In this document: piece by piece, positions 47,801 through 57,600 of the stretch
Layout: each line of letters begins with the position of its first letter
Numbering within the stretch: the first letter of the stretch is position 1
DNA from: Terebella lapidaria
Lineage: Eukaryota; Annelida; Polychaeta; Terebellida; Terebellidae
Length of the DNA: 64,000 nucleotides
Reading direction: 5' to 3'
Assembly (NCBI GenBank): GCA_949152475.1
Contig: OX424564.1
Span: 31,370,165 to 31,434,164 of the forward strand
Program-made: the position numbers and the translations under genes
Notes under the pieces: generated by a model
What the model was told of the DNA's origin: nothing
Databases searched by the model: none
Seen by the model: only the letters and a program-made list of their open reading frames with translations

Positions 47801-50329
47801 AATTTGACTGATGTGAAGTGTTTAAAACTGAATTACATTGCAAAATACATTCACGATAACCGTTTATTAATCATGAACCTGCACAATAATCGAGTTCTCA
47901 TTGAAGCCCTAGCCGCCGCCAGAGAGTGTAGAACAGACAGGTTTCACTCTGCAAATTTCCATTGTCTACCATTTTGTCTCACATGTCTCATGGAGCTCTG
48001 TAATCCTGGCTGCTGGATGCGGTGTTTTAGTTCATCGTCCTCAGGGACGATTGTGAATTACGTCATTTCGTTCTATTAACATATTCTTTCATTCATAAAT
48101 TCATGTTGTAGTAATAGTAGTAAACAAATTCATTCATAAAGCACATCCATCTGCCAGGAGTGCCACCAGTTCAAAATACAAAATGGTGCCAGTGGAGTGA
48201 AACCTCTCTGTTCCACACTCTCTGCCGCCGCCCTATTAACAGAGTAATCAGCTAAGTTAAACAGAATAACTTAGCCACAACATTCAGGCCCTTGTTGCAA
48301 TCAACAGGCGGTCATTGTCCGGGGGCAGCCATACCCTGTACAAAAAATCCCTACCACCCTGTAGACTAGGGATTCAATGAGTATGCAGTTGACCGATTTT
48401 ATTTTGGCTACAGAGTATCACCGGTTACATTTTTTAACGGGTTAGTCGTGATGACATTTTACAACCTCAAAAAACAGTCCCAAACTCTTCATAGCAGTGA
48501 AATTTCTGCCTAAGCACTTCGTCATTTCTCTGATATTTTCGTGTGAGAATGACAAGTTTTAGGCATGATTTTCACCAGATTTTGACACTGATATTCTGTG
48601 GAATGGGAACTTCAAAATTAATTGTGTTACGTTTAACCATTTATGGTTACCATTTATGGTTCGGTTACAAGATAATGAGTAAACCGGGTACACATTTTCA
48701 CACATATTTTATTTATTGAAGCCCTACTGTAGACGGCAGTTGTGACTCGTGTACACCCAAGTCAAGGCCAAGTGACATTGTCATTTATTTCATTATATTG
48801 TTTCTTGCAGATTGATTCCTATTGTCGTAAATCGCATGGCCTCATGATCGGTGGTTACTACCAAGCGAACGAACATTACCAGCATGGCAGGTAATATCTG
48901 ATTGTCCATCTAGATCAACACCATGTACTAAATGCAAGTACCGGTATTAACTGCTTGCGATCTCCTCACCTCCACAAGTGTCTCACTCATCATTGTCTGC
49001 TCCAAACAGTGAGGGGAGGGGGTCAAATAGTTTTTCCAAAATAAATGATTGTATTAACAAAATCTAGAGCTTCAAAATGACATATTTTATAGAGTAACTG
49101 ATCAGCATCCTAACACTGAAAAGAAAATAGGGGGTCACCGTATCCGTTCTCTTGGAAAACAAGATGCAAGATGTGAATATTGGCAAACAATGTGTAAAAA
49201 TACCATAAATTAAGTCATTTTAGTAAATGTTTGTGATTTTTTATCGAATATGTCGAAGAAACCAGCACGTTGACCCCCTATTTTCTTTTCAGTATTAGAA
49301 TGCTGATCAGTTACTCTATAAAATATGCTATTTTGAAGAGATAATATTCATGATATAACTTTTAAATTCTGACAATTCATTACCTCCCTGTTTGTAGCGT
49401 ACTACGTTAATATGAGTAAATGTACCTTAGTTTCAATTTGTCATGTTTCATATAGACCCAACACCATTGCTTACAAAATTGCGGACAAGATTCATGACTA
49501 CAATGCCGAGTCCTGTTTATTAATGGTGAGTATATGAAATTCTGTTAAAGTGATACTGGTAGATGACAATCAATGATGCATAAATCTTTTATTTTTAATG
49601 ACCACCCTTATGCTAAGATCTGAGCCAACAAGAGATGTTTATCTAATTTAGCATACGGTATGCTGGTTCGTCAATTGTTGTAAAATGAATTAAGTTTAAA
49701 TTAATAGATTTGTTTCGTGAATTCTAGGTGACATTATGCATTAAATCATTTGTGATTCCTGTTTCGATCATCGTGCAAATACATGCCCAAAATAAATCAC
49801 CATGGCAAATCGCCTACTGATTTCGTTCTTTCTACTCAGGTGGAAAACGACTCCTTATCACTTGAGTGTGAACAGGAAGCTTGCAGACTCTACACCGTCC
49901 AAGATGGCAAATGGAAATCAAAAGATCAAATGTATGTTGCCTCCAAAGTAAATACTATGGCATTTATATTGGTGAATCAGCATTGATTGAACCGTATCAG
50001 TTAAGGATAATCCCAAAATCATATGGATTTTAAATAATCGAGGGAGTATCAACTTTTTGATAACCTTCGTGTGCTTGTTAACTACCCCGGTATATGGAAA
50101 ATTTGTACTCTCATTTTGTGCAACACAGTTTGAATTTCTCCTGTAATTACAAGTCGATACTTTTTCCCATTTCAGAGGCATGGTTGAAGGTGAAACCCTA
50201 GCGAAAGCATCAGCCCTCCTCCAGTCGAGAATTTACCGAGATATAGTCGATTTTGATACCCACTTAGACGATATAACAAAAGACTGGCTTAACCCTGAAA
50301 TCAATGACGTTATAGAGCACTCCACGTAG
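32831..50329 (+). CDS. EMC8: EMC8/EMC9, ER membrane protein complex subunit (five exons)
   Basis: Exons 32831-33034, 48811-48890, 49456-49525, 49840-49931 and 50176-50329 all have GT/AG borders and matching phases, giving 199 residues (human EMC8 is about 210). Diagnostic stretches in order: [59 protein letters not shown], then FDTHLDDITKDWLNPEI near the end. It has an MPN-like (JAMM-derived) fold without the metalloprotease motif and sits on the cytosolic side of the EMC, which inserts tail-anchored and multi-pass proteins into the ER membrane. An in-frame ATG-less stretch upstream is not used; MAEITLNDRAYC matches the family start. Intron 1 is 15.8 kb and holds nested transposons; intron 2 is mostly a MITE. 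AATAAA at 51300 may be the poly(A) signal. Confidence 0.95.
33939..37166. mobile_element. TTAA-flanked MITE, copy B, split by a Helitron-like insertion (layer 2)
   Basis: Same ends as copy A (CGTAGTCCGCT ... AGCGGACTACC), flanked by TTAA at 33935-33938 and 37167-37170. The left part runs to GTTACTC at 34254 and the right part resumes at AATATATCATTTTGAAGC near 37072. Compared with copy A about five bases are missing at the junction. Confidence 0.85.
34255..37073. mobile_element. Helitron/Helentron-like insertion, two head-to-tail copies (layer 3)
   Basis: The start GCCCAAGGGCTAAGATAGG occurs at 34255 and again, slightly changed, at 35626, so there are two copies in tandem. Only the second has the terminal block: a GACG microsatellite (about 36974-37026), GCAACGCCATGCCAATAGG, the hairpin CGGACCAAAGGTCCGG, then CTAA. 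AGGTTACCGGA near the start is inverted as TCCGGTAACCT at the end. Inside, a block of about 430 bp recurs roughly four times, each with AAATGGCTGTTTTGACC, several AAGGTCA motifs and CAAAATGGCCGCCACAC. No helicase frame is visible, so it is non-autonomous. Head-to-tail copies are known for rolling-circle elements. Confidence 0.65.
37324..38089 (+). repeat. 5' LTR of the Ty3/gypsy element
   Basis: 766 bp, the same length as the 3' copy, with short inverted termini TATCAGA/TCTGATA. A small open frame inside (67 codons) is repeated unchanged in the 3' LTR and is not regarded as a gene. Confidence 0.92.
38389..39345 (+). CDS. gag of the Ty3/gypsy element
   Basis: 318 residues. The capsid-like part contains an ASLWYDSL-type retrotransposon gag motif. 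The C-terminal basic region has two zinc knuckles, CGRCGSRHARRAC and CDKCGKTNHFANMC. Confidence 0.9.
   Translation: MPARTRRERSQSQPETNLVSDNSQAVNLVQSLQKTVSSLNQSCTALEKSVELYKGQSSGNPEIWLTKYERYANIKGWDTQQSAQSFPVFLLDAASLWYDSLSENTRNDFTTLKAAFLREHQLTDAQTISALSELISRKQREDEDVDSYITDVSRRCRDLGKTSDQLQYVIQGLRASIRAQVLMQAPKTLGDVKRIAQIAETAMQMTTTTTVSHACAKSANPEEMSTAQLQKELASIKETLAKQQTTNTRQHPYRRGRRAQNKQDGEHSQRRQHHPCGRCGSRHARRACPAFNATCDKCGKTNHFANMCFSRVPTHNQE
39544..43668 (+). CDS. pol of the Ty3/gypsy element
   Basis: Domain order is that of Ty3/gypsy: aspartic protease (its DTGA lies just upstream of the first Met, at about 39518-39530), reverse transcriptase (VIDYRGLNK; YADD near 41026), RNase H (YTDAS near 41469) and integrase (HHCC near 42260-42390, then the catalytic core). 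A chromodomain-like end closes it (KYKGRKWYYVKW near 43507). Pol lies in the same reading phase as gag and immediately after it. Read-through, as known in some relatives, may link their expression. Confidence 0.92.
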   Translation: MSERVYKLSKSVKHNKLNESSIKYITGVGGKTTTVLGQVNIPLTISNLHLFQDFLVIPGSHSPEIILGENFLNTQKAQIDFSTKKLILQEGMVSTELRTSRNQDGVYLIKTVSDVTIAACGECLLPVRVQAKRGKTKQISSEFGLVEPAVSLTKRYNLAGPKCAVAPENNRCSYRLLNPYPADVIVPKNTILGTYKPVDNVETSLAHIPEPPSLKSSQCDNNTEVNLVNTDAYLPPQSRTANATYFNRLCEYGMCKHDDTNNQTKVSDTNTAFSVTPAKTQSHVQTARELKVQVSEDLSREDQNLILDLIGKNREVFATKLEELGCYEGYEHQIDTGDSKPVKSRFYRASPEQKLEIERQVEQHMKCGIIERSTSDWLSPVILVKKPDGSFRLVIDYRGLNKLVKPIYFPLPRQEDVIDALGKSQPTVFSTLDLAQAFLQTKLDPATKHKTAFITHHGVFQFTRTPYGLSNSPASFGIVMSQILRDFNYIFALTYADDILLFSKDVKTHIQHLQAVFNKLRENNLTLKPQKCVFGASRVKFLGHIFSKNGVEVNPDKVKAVQTFPTPESPTATRSFLGLCQYYRKFIANFAKICSPMNALLQKNAKFVWDSHCKDAFDTLKEKLMSSPILAFPRFDREFILYTDASCTAISYILGQRNEKNQEVVIEYGGRGLRPAERRWSITELEGLAMIEGIRHYHVYLTDRPFTAVTDHAALQYIQNNKMTNGRLSRWALFLQQYRMNVVYKKGKLHKNADALSRREYSAPTSAPSTWIAAAQINTLSLTENQPTPSLYESKTEAEMRYTQLKSAQHLAQVMNSNVPNIVDMQRADPALTPIINYLEKQTLPDDIDDAQTRKLIAESQDYVVDDDKLLYHLYAPRGKGLRANRMVKQLVIPQNLKHEIMLSYHDSLLAGHQGFDRTYHLIRLKYYWTRMYNDIKQYVISCQECQQNKDDKHSHRKAPLKPLPCDGIFKRVHIDLFGPLPAVNGYKYILLVVDAFSKWPEAFPVKTLKGEEIAKILYRDIICRWGAPYSILSDRGTNFLSKIVTEVCKLFKIHKFKTTSWHPQTNATVERRMSPLAQTLRMFSNKNQTNWPDLLPSVMAAWRATPNINSTMFSPFKLLLGEEMRMPIDTMLLPKDPTPPDTFRHLEDLTEEFKVTHELAKKNIQDAQQQNKRYHDKKAVEPKFKLGDRVWLSNTTRTVGLNPKLQPKHLGPYYITDVGDNHTYELHDCESHRTFPSRVNAQRLKSYIPTSIRTIPSNETDDTPTVDDTEATDDPLDKSSDDQPQPVSSQKPTTSAGTPETEKTELDNNRTVESISKCQKYKGRKWYYVKWTNHKFKQWLTEDMVPEDKIREFHINKTQSGKARKKAASTSPA
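44670..45435 (+). repeat. 3' LTR of the Ty3/gypsy element
   Basis: 766 bp, matching the 5' LTR wherever compared. A short purine stretch (AGAGGG) ends just before it. Confidence 0.92.
46261..47162. mobile_element. TA-flanked element with CGCCGG-rich subterminal repeats
   Basis: 902 bp between TA at 46259-46260 and 47163-47164. The ends CCGTAATGGCCCGAAA and TTTCGGGCCATTACGG are perfect inverted repeats. Both ends carry clustered GCGCCGG / CCGCCGG motifs spaced by short TTAA- or TCTCGTTTA-like words. The interior is A/T-rich and non-coding. TA duplication suggests a Tc1/mariner-type helper. It is inserted into the right arm of the split MITE. Confidence 0.8.
47387..48810. other. rest of EMC8 intron 1
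   Basis: No gene or element recognised. A G-run lies at about 47466-47484. Confidence 0.4.
48995..49414. mobile_element. TTAA MITE, copy C, inverted, in EMC8 intron 2
   Basis: Carries GCTCCAAACAGTGAGG at the left and CCTCCCTGTTTGTAGCGTACTACG before TTAA at the right, in the opposite orientation to copies A and B. The GGGGGTCACCGTATCC and GTTGACCCCCTA blocks are both kept. The left end is eroded. It fills most of the 565-bp intron 2. Confidence 0.75.
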
Positions 50330-51662
50330 TAGATAAACCAGGGTGTGGGTGGGACTTAGGTTTTTTTTTTGCTTGTAAGCGGAAGTGTAACGTATAAGAT
50401 TCTGATTGGCAAGAGTGAACATTTGTTCAGAGTATATGTACTGTATATTTATCGTGTACTTTTGTAAAGTGGACTGTGGAATTTTCTTTCAACAAGAAAA
50501 TTCCAGAGAAAAAGTACTGGTATGAAGTTTCTGATCAGTGTTCAAAACGCATTGAATGTAATATCATGAATCAATTCTAATATTGAAATTAAGTATTGTA
50601 CATTTGAAAATCATTTGCACATTCTACGAAATTTCCATAATTTTGTGCCTAGCAACTGTATGGACCTACCTCCTACAATATATCATCAAGGACAGGATGT
50701 CCCATTTTATGCGAGATACTTTTGTTTATTCCCAAGCCAGTAGAACCATCGTTCCATCGGCATAATACATATATATATTTCATGGATTTCCTCCGGTACG
50801 CCAGTAAAAATTTCATCATGTGTTCATTTTGTGTTAATTAGTCTAGTAGAAATTATCAGAAAGTAATAGTATTTGTACGTGCAGTTGTATTTTCACTCAT
50901 TTGATGTTGAAAACAATGTTTGTTCCTTTTCTTTGTAATCCGTTTTCAGGGTGGCATCAAACTAGTAGTATAGTTTGCACTACAGTACAATTGAAAGAAG
51001 CATTTGTACAATTTTATGTACGAATATATATCGAAATATCTCTTAAATGTCAGGGTCCTTCAGTCCAGTGCTGTACTGGTTACATTATTGTGCGCAAGAT
51101 GTTTTGCACTTTGTATGTACATGTAGAACTTTATTCAAGATATAGAACTCAATTTATCATGTTTATTAACTTACTAAGTACAAAATAATGATTTGATTCA
51201 ATTCAATTTTCTCATAAATAACATCTGTGACTCTGAAATGTACTATTTTGTGAAGGAAATATGTCCCAAGAATGCAAGACTTTGAATGTATGTGTAATCA
51301 ATAAATATCAAATTTGGATGAATCAATTTTTTCGGCTCTCCTTCGACGAATAGACTGAAATTTGTGAAATTATTCCATGCAGGATTATTGTTCATAATTT
51401 ATCTGTTTCAGAGATACCGTTCTACATTCCAGTTAATTAAATAAATACTAGAAATTGATAGCATTTTCATACGAAGAGTAAACACCTCCTATTTCAGTAA
51501 AGTTAGAAGTCACACATTGCAAATTTGTAGACACAACAAATAGGAACAACATCTTTGTCATCACAAAGACTGAAAATGACCAAAGATTCACAAAAAATTG
51601 TACAAAACATCATGCCATAAAATTTTCAAACCCTAACTTGCAAAATACAACAACTGGAACCA
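50330..51662. other. convergent 3' flanks of EMC8 and the zinc-finger gene
   Basis: No gene. AATAAA at 51300-51305 could end an EMC8 transcript with a 3' UTR of about 1 kb. Confidence 0.4.
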
Positions 51663-54600
51663 TTAAATAGCTCCCTCACTATCAATTTGAAGATCATCCT
51701 GAACCAAAAACTCGGCATTTTCAACTGCCGTTTCCAAGATGGAACCAGCAATAACGTCCATCTCATCAGGTTCTTCCTGTCCGATGATTGCTTCAGCCCC
51801 ATGTTCGGAATTCATGTGTGCATTGACATCTGCCTGGTCTTGAAACAAGTTGTTGCAAATTGAACACATGTAGAGAACGCCTGGACCATTCGCGGATGAT
51901 TCTTGATGGACATCCAGTGACATCGGCCTGGAATCGTCGATGGTTCCAGTGTCTTCCAACTTCACTTCTGCAGCTTGCATGATCGTCGTGACTTCATCAG
52001 CGATGTCTTCATCGTTTCCGAGCACTTCCACCACGTGCGAAGTGTCGACTCGGCCACTGAGAATTCCTAGTACACTTTCCGCAGTTTCCTGCTTGACGGA
52101 ATGCAGGTAAACCGTTTTATCTGCCGAAGTAGTCGTCGTGACTACGTCGGGCTCCATGAGAAAGACTCCACTTCCATCGACATGTGAAGGCCCGCGCATC
52201 TTCGCCTTCAGTTCGGCTTGCTGTTTCAAGGCGATGACGTCGTCCATGATTCTTGCTTTGCAGATGTGTTTTCTAAGCGTGGCGCGCGCTGTGTACACTT
52301 TGTTACAGTCGGGGCAAGCGAACTGTCCCTGTCGTGTGTGGGTGGTCATGTGAGCAGTCAGTTTGTAGCGGAACTTGAATCCTTTGCCGCAGTAGGAACA
52401 GACGTGCGGCCGGTAATTGTTGTGTGCTATGTGGTGCTTGTTCACTGTAGCAAGAAATTATTAGAAGATATCACAATTCTTCACACTTAGTACAAAGCAC
52501 AGATTTTATACAATGTGATATTCTGCTCACTGTAATCAATGCATAACATTAGTTACTAGTAGATATCTTTCACAATTACACAAATTTTGTAAGTTTTCGT
52601 AAAATTAAGATCACAATTCCACAAAATACTTGGTAGTAGGACCAAATACTGGCAAATACCTGCTGTGTATTAGGCTAAAACATTACTACCGATATCCGAT
52701 TAGTCAATTCCAGTCCAACATTATACTGCTACAGTATCATTACTGCAACTGAATAATATTTATCACATGACTAAAACCATTACATGAAACTCTATACGCA
52801 CGCTCAGATGCAGAGCAGAATGCCTTGTCACAGAGTTTACACTTGTGCGGTTTGAGTCCCTCGTGGATATTCTCGTGTTGACGCAGCATGTGTTTCTGCC
52901 GGAAGCCTCGACCGCAGTACGAACAAACAAACTTCCTCGTTTGCTCCGATGCTGGCAGGTGCGTCTCACTGGTGAGAAAAGTGTAAAGCAGCAATAAGAT
53001 CCTTGTCCATTCATTTGCAAGAATAAAAATTAAAAAGTACCTGTACCTAGTTTTATTATAAGATGTGTCCTACATAATTATATAACAGTGAAATCTGAAT
53101 TTTTTAAGGTATCATGATAAATTCATTCGATCTAATTCCTGTATTAGTTCGGGAAGCCTTCATTTGATTGGCATGAAAACTACACAATGTACACAATTGT
53201 ATTCCTCAAAGTATTCCCCAAAGTTCTTGTCAAAGTATTCCTGAATTTAATCTACCAGTAACTCTGTCAGATGCTTACTGATGTTGGACCATCCTTGCTT
53301 TGTCGAAGAACCCCTTTGCACAGACAGGACAGAAAAAACGCTGCATTTTGGCGTGCATCCGTTTTATATGAACTTGTAGGAACCGTTTGGCCGTAAATTC
53401 CTTTTGACACAGTTCACATTGGTGCAACTTTTGTCCGATTCCATGCACTGATTCTCGGTGGAATTTGAGAGTGGACGGCATCGCGAAAACCTTCAGACAG
53501 ATCTCACACTGACGTTTGTCGATGACACTGTGTTTATTTGCGACGTGGGCGTTGAAAATCCCGAGCTTTTCCGTGACGAAATCGCAGGAACCGCATGGGT
53601 AGATCTTACTCTCCTGGTGGCTTCTAAAGTGAACGTGTAGGGAAGATCTGGACTTGAATATTCGCTCACAGATTCCGCATTTGTACAGGACGGAGGTCTC
53701 CTTAGGTGGATTCATGTGGCGTTTTGGGGCCTTGACTTTTCCACCTGAGAAATAGAATCATTGGTATGATTTCAACATCAAAGACCATGCTTGGAATTTT
53801 TGTTTTAACTATTGAAAGGTATTACTAGATCTATTATATATGTAAAATGTATACTTTCTGTGTGATTGACTGCAAGTTTGCAATGCGTGGACTTACCCTT
53901 AACATCATTACATTTTGACATATCAGGTTTCACATCACTACAACTGTGATTCTCCGTGATATGTGATTCCATGTCATCAGTTGACTCCGCCATGTGTTGA
54001 CACAGGACGCACTGGAGAGACATCGGGTGATTCTTGAGATGGTCCCTAATGGAGTCCGAATCAGAAACCATTCCACATACGAAGCACTTCGCTTCTGGAT
54101 CTGAAATTTATTTGAAGTAAACTATTGCTAACAGATATTCAGACAGTTGTATTTTTGTGTGCGTCTACTTCAGTTATTTCAGTACATGTTATATACATAT
54201 TTCATGCACCATACATTTAACTAGACGTCAAGGCCTAAAGATGCCTTGGAGGCATTTCGGTGTGATGATTAATTTATAATATATACTAGATATCGACGAA
54301 AAAGAAAAATGCCGACTCGGCAAAAAAATTTCGGGTCAAGGTCAAAGTTCATCCATAATACCAATTAGACATGTTTGTCTAGGGCGACGAGTCCAAAAAT
54401 AACGTCCGTTTCGCTCTACGAAGCATCGTTTCCGAGATATCGACAAAAACGAGAAATGCCGACTCTGCCAAAAAATTTCGGGTCAAGGTCAAAGTTCATC
54501 CATAATACCCATTAGACATGTTTGTCTAGGGCGACGAGTCCGAAAATAACGTCCGTTTCACTCTACGACACACCGTTTCCAAGATATTGACGAAACCGAA

Positions 54601-57600
54601 AAATGCCGACTCGGCAAAAAAAAATTGGGTCAAGGTCAATCTTCATCCATAATACCCCTTAGACATGTTTGTCTAGGGCGACGATTCCGAAAATAACGTC
54701 CGTTTCGCTCTACGAAGCACCGTTTCCGAGATATCGACGAAAACGGAAAATGCCGACTCGGCAAAAAAAATTCGGGTCAAGGTCAAAGTTCATCCATAAT
54801 ACCCCTTAGACATGTTTGTCTAGGGCGACGAGTCCGAAAATAACGTCCGTTTCGCTCTACGACGCACCGTTTCCGAGATATCGACGAAAACGAAAAATGC
54901 CGACTCGGCAAAAAAATTCAAGGTCAAGGTCAAAGTTCATCCATAATACCCCTTAGACATCCATAATACCCCTTAGACATGTTTGTCTAGGGCGACGAGT
55001 CCGAAAATAACGTCCGTTTCGCTCTACGACGCACCGTTTCCGAGATATCGACGAAAACAAAAAATGCCGACTCGGCAAAAAAATTCAAGGTCAAGGTCAA
55101 AGTTCATCCATAATACCCTTTAGACATGTTTGTCTAGGGCGACGAGTCCGAAAATAACGTCCGTTTCGCTCTACGACACACCGTTTCCGAGATATCGACG
55201 AAAACGAAAAATGCCGACTCGGCAAAAAAAATTCGGGTCAAAGTTCATCCATAATACCCCTTAGACATTTGTCTAGAGCGACGAGTCCGAAAATAACGTC
55301 CGTTTCGCTCTACGACGCACCGTTTCCGAGATATCGACGAAAACGAAAAATGCCGACTCGGCAAAAAAATTCAAGGTCAAGGTCAAAGTTCATCCATAAT
55401 ACCCCTTAGACATGTTTGTCTAGGGCGACGAGTCCGAAAATAACGTCCATTTCGCTCTACGACGCACCGTTTCCGAGATATGCAGGATGCCTCATGGATG
55501 ACTCAGCAAAAAATTATTTTGACCTCTAGGTCAAAGGTCGTTTGACGTATCGATCCCAAAATCAATAGGGTTCTTCCCTGTTGATATATAAACCTCCGTG
55601 CAAAATTCTGCAACTATTGCCTGAATATTTTTCGAGTTATCGTCCGGAAACCAAGTTTCAAGATCAGCCTCGATTTCATCCTCAAGGACCTCACGGACCT
55701 CGGAGCCGGATCAAAAAAAAAATACACCCTAGAGATGTTTGTCTAGGGCGACGAGTCCAAAAATAACGTCCGTTTCGCTCTACGACGCACGGTTTCTGAG
55801 ATATGCAGGAAGCCTCAAGGATGAATCAGCAAAAAATTATTTCGACCTCTAGGTCAAAGGTCGTTTGACGGATTGATCCCAAAATCAATAGGGTTCTTCC
55901 CTGGTGGCATATGAACCTCCATGCAGAGTTCTGCAACTATTGCGTAAATATTTTTCCAGTTATCGTCCGGAAACCAAGTCTCAAAATTAGCCTTGATTTC
56001 ATCCTCACGGACCTCGGATCCGGCTCAAAAAGAATAGGGTTCTTCCACATATCATTTCTGACTTGTGGTGAAAATTTGACGAGGATCCGTCAAGGCAATC
56101 TAAAGTTATCGTCCGGAAACCAAAAGTGGCAGAAGAAAAAAAAAAAAAAAATGCCTTAATTCCATACAGCTTCATATTCACATGTTATATTGCACTTATG
56201 AGGCAACAACTGCATAGACAAATGACACAGGATATATCAATACACAAATACAGTGGTCCCCCGAAGATTAGACCATCTTCTATAAATACTAGAAAGACTT
56301 TAACATGTAAATGAACCCCTCTCTTATGAGACTTCCCCTTAGATAACACCTCAATTTTGTGGCAGAAGTATAGGTCTTATCTGAAAAGGACCACTGTATA
56401 TCATGTACATACATGGAATATCTATCTATAATTTTGATCGTACCATCTTTGGGGTTTTCATCCTGGACACATTCCTCTCTGCAATGTCTACTCAACTCCT
56501 CCTTAGGGTAGAAACTTCCACCCCCACACTTGGAGCATTGGTAGGAGATGGTTGCCATGGAAACAACTCTGTGTACACTCGTGTGGTGACTGGACACTTC
56601 ATCCGCAGTGCCACAAACATCGCAGTATCCACACTTGACTGGAGCCCGTGCCGAAACATCGTGGGCAGCGGTCGTTTCTGCGGCACCTAAAGCAAAATTT
56701 TTGATAATACAGATGACGAGCAATGTTGAACCCAGGATGTTTCTCAGAATGCATTTAGGGAATTTCCTTAGAAAAGAACTTATAATTTTCTTCTTAAATG
56801 TACAATGCTCCTTTGATGCAAACTATTTATCATACATATGTGTAAACTGTAGCAGTTATGGCGAGAAAAATTCATTACATGGAAATCTACATTTCAGCTC
56901 ATCCCCAAGCATGATACAGTAGCACAAAAACTTTTTGCCAAATGAAGACTTCACAGCTGTGAAAACTCACTTTTGATATAATCGTCACCAGTGACAGTAT
57001 TCTTAATGAAAGACTTTTCGTAGTCAGCTAGCGTCTGTTCGATCAATGTTCCCTTCACCGATGGACTTTTATTTGATTTCTCGATTATCTTTCGTCCTTG
57101 CGCGTTTAAGTTCCCTTCCAGGTCAAAGTGTACGAGTCGATGCCTCCTCATGTCATATCTGATCCCAAAAGCCATGTCACAGATTTCACACTCGAAGGTC
57201 ACGGTTGGGTGAACTCGCTGTTTGTGTTTTCGTAGGCCGACTTCCGTTGATCTATACTTGCACTGGTCGCAGTATGACTGGCAGATTTGACAGTCGGTGG
57301 ACTTGTGCTGGCAGCGAAGTTGGCGAACTTGTCTTCGGGGATGGGACTTAGCTGTAATAGATGCATGCAGTGGAAGTGTTGTAATAGGTTTCTCTTTAAT
57401 ATATGATAATGCAAGAATTAGTTATGTTTCGGAAGGAAAAAGGCAAAACTGATATACAAAGATGCATACAGTGCAACATTTGTGACAAAAAAATCCTTCG
57501 TTTTTCTTCATAACATATTTAACAAAAAACTCACGTGTATCTTGGCAAAAAACATTACCGGTACCTGGAACATCTTCAGCTTTATTGCCTTCCTGAGACA

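Noticed and set aside
52138-52490. Plus-strand frames opposite the last zinc-finger exon
   Set aside because: Antisense shadows of a conserved finger exon with clear splice borders.
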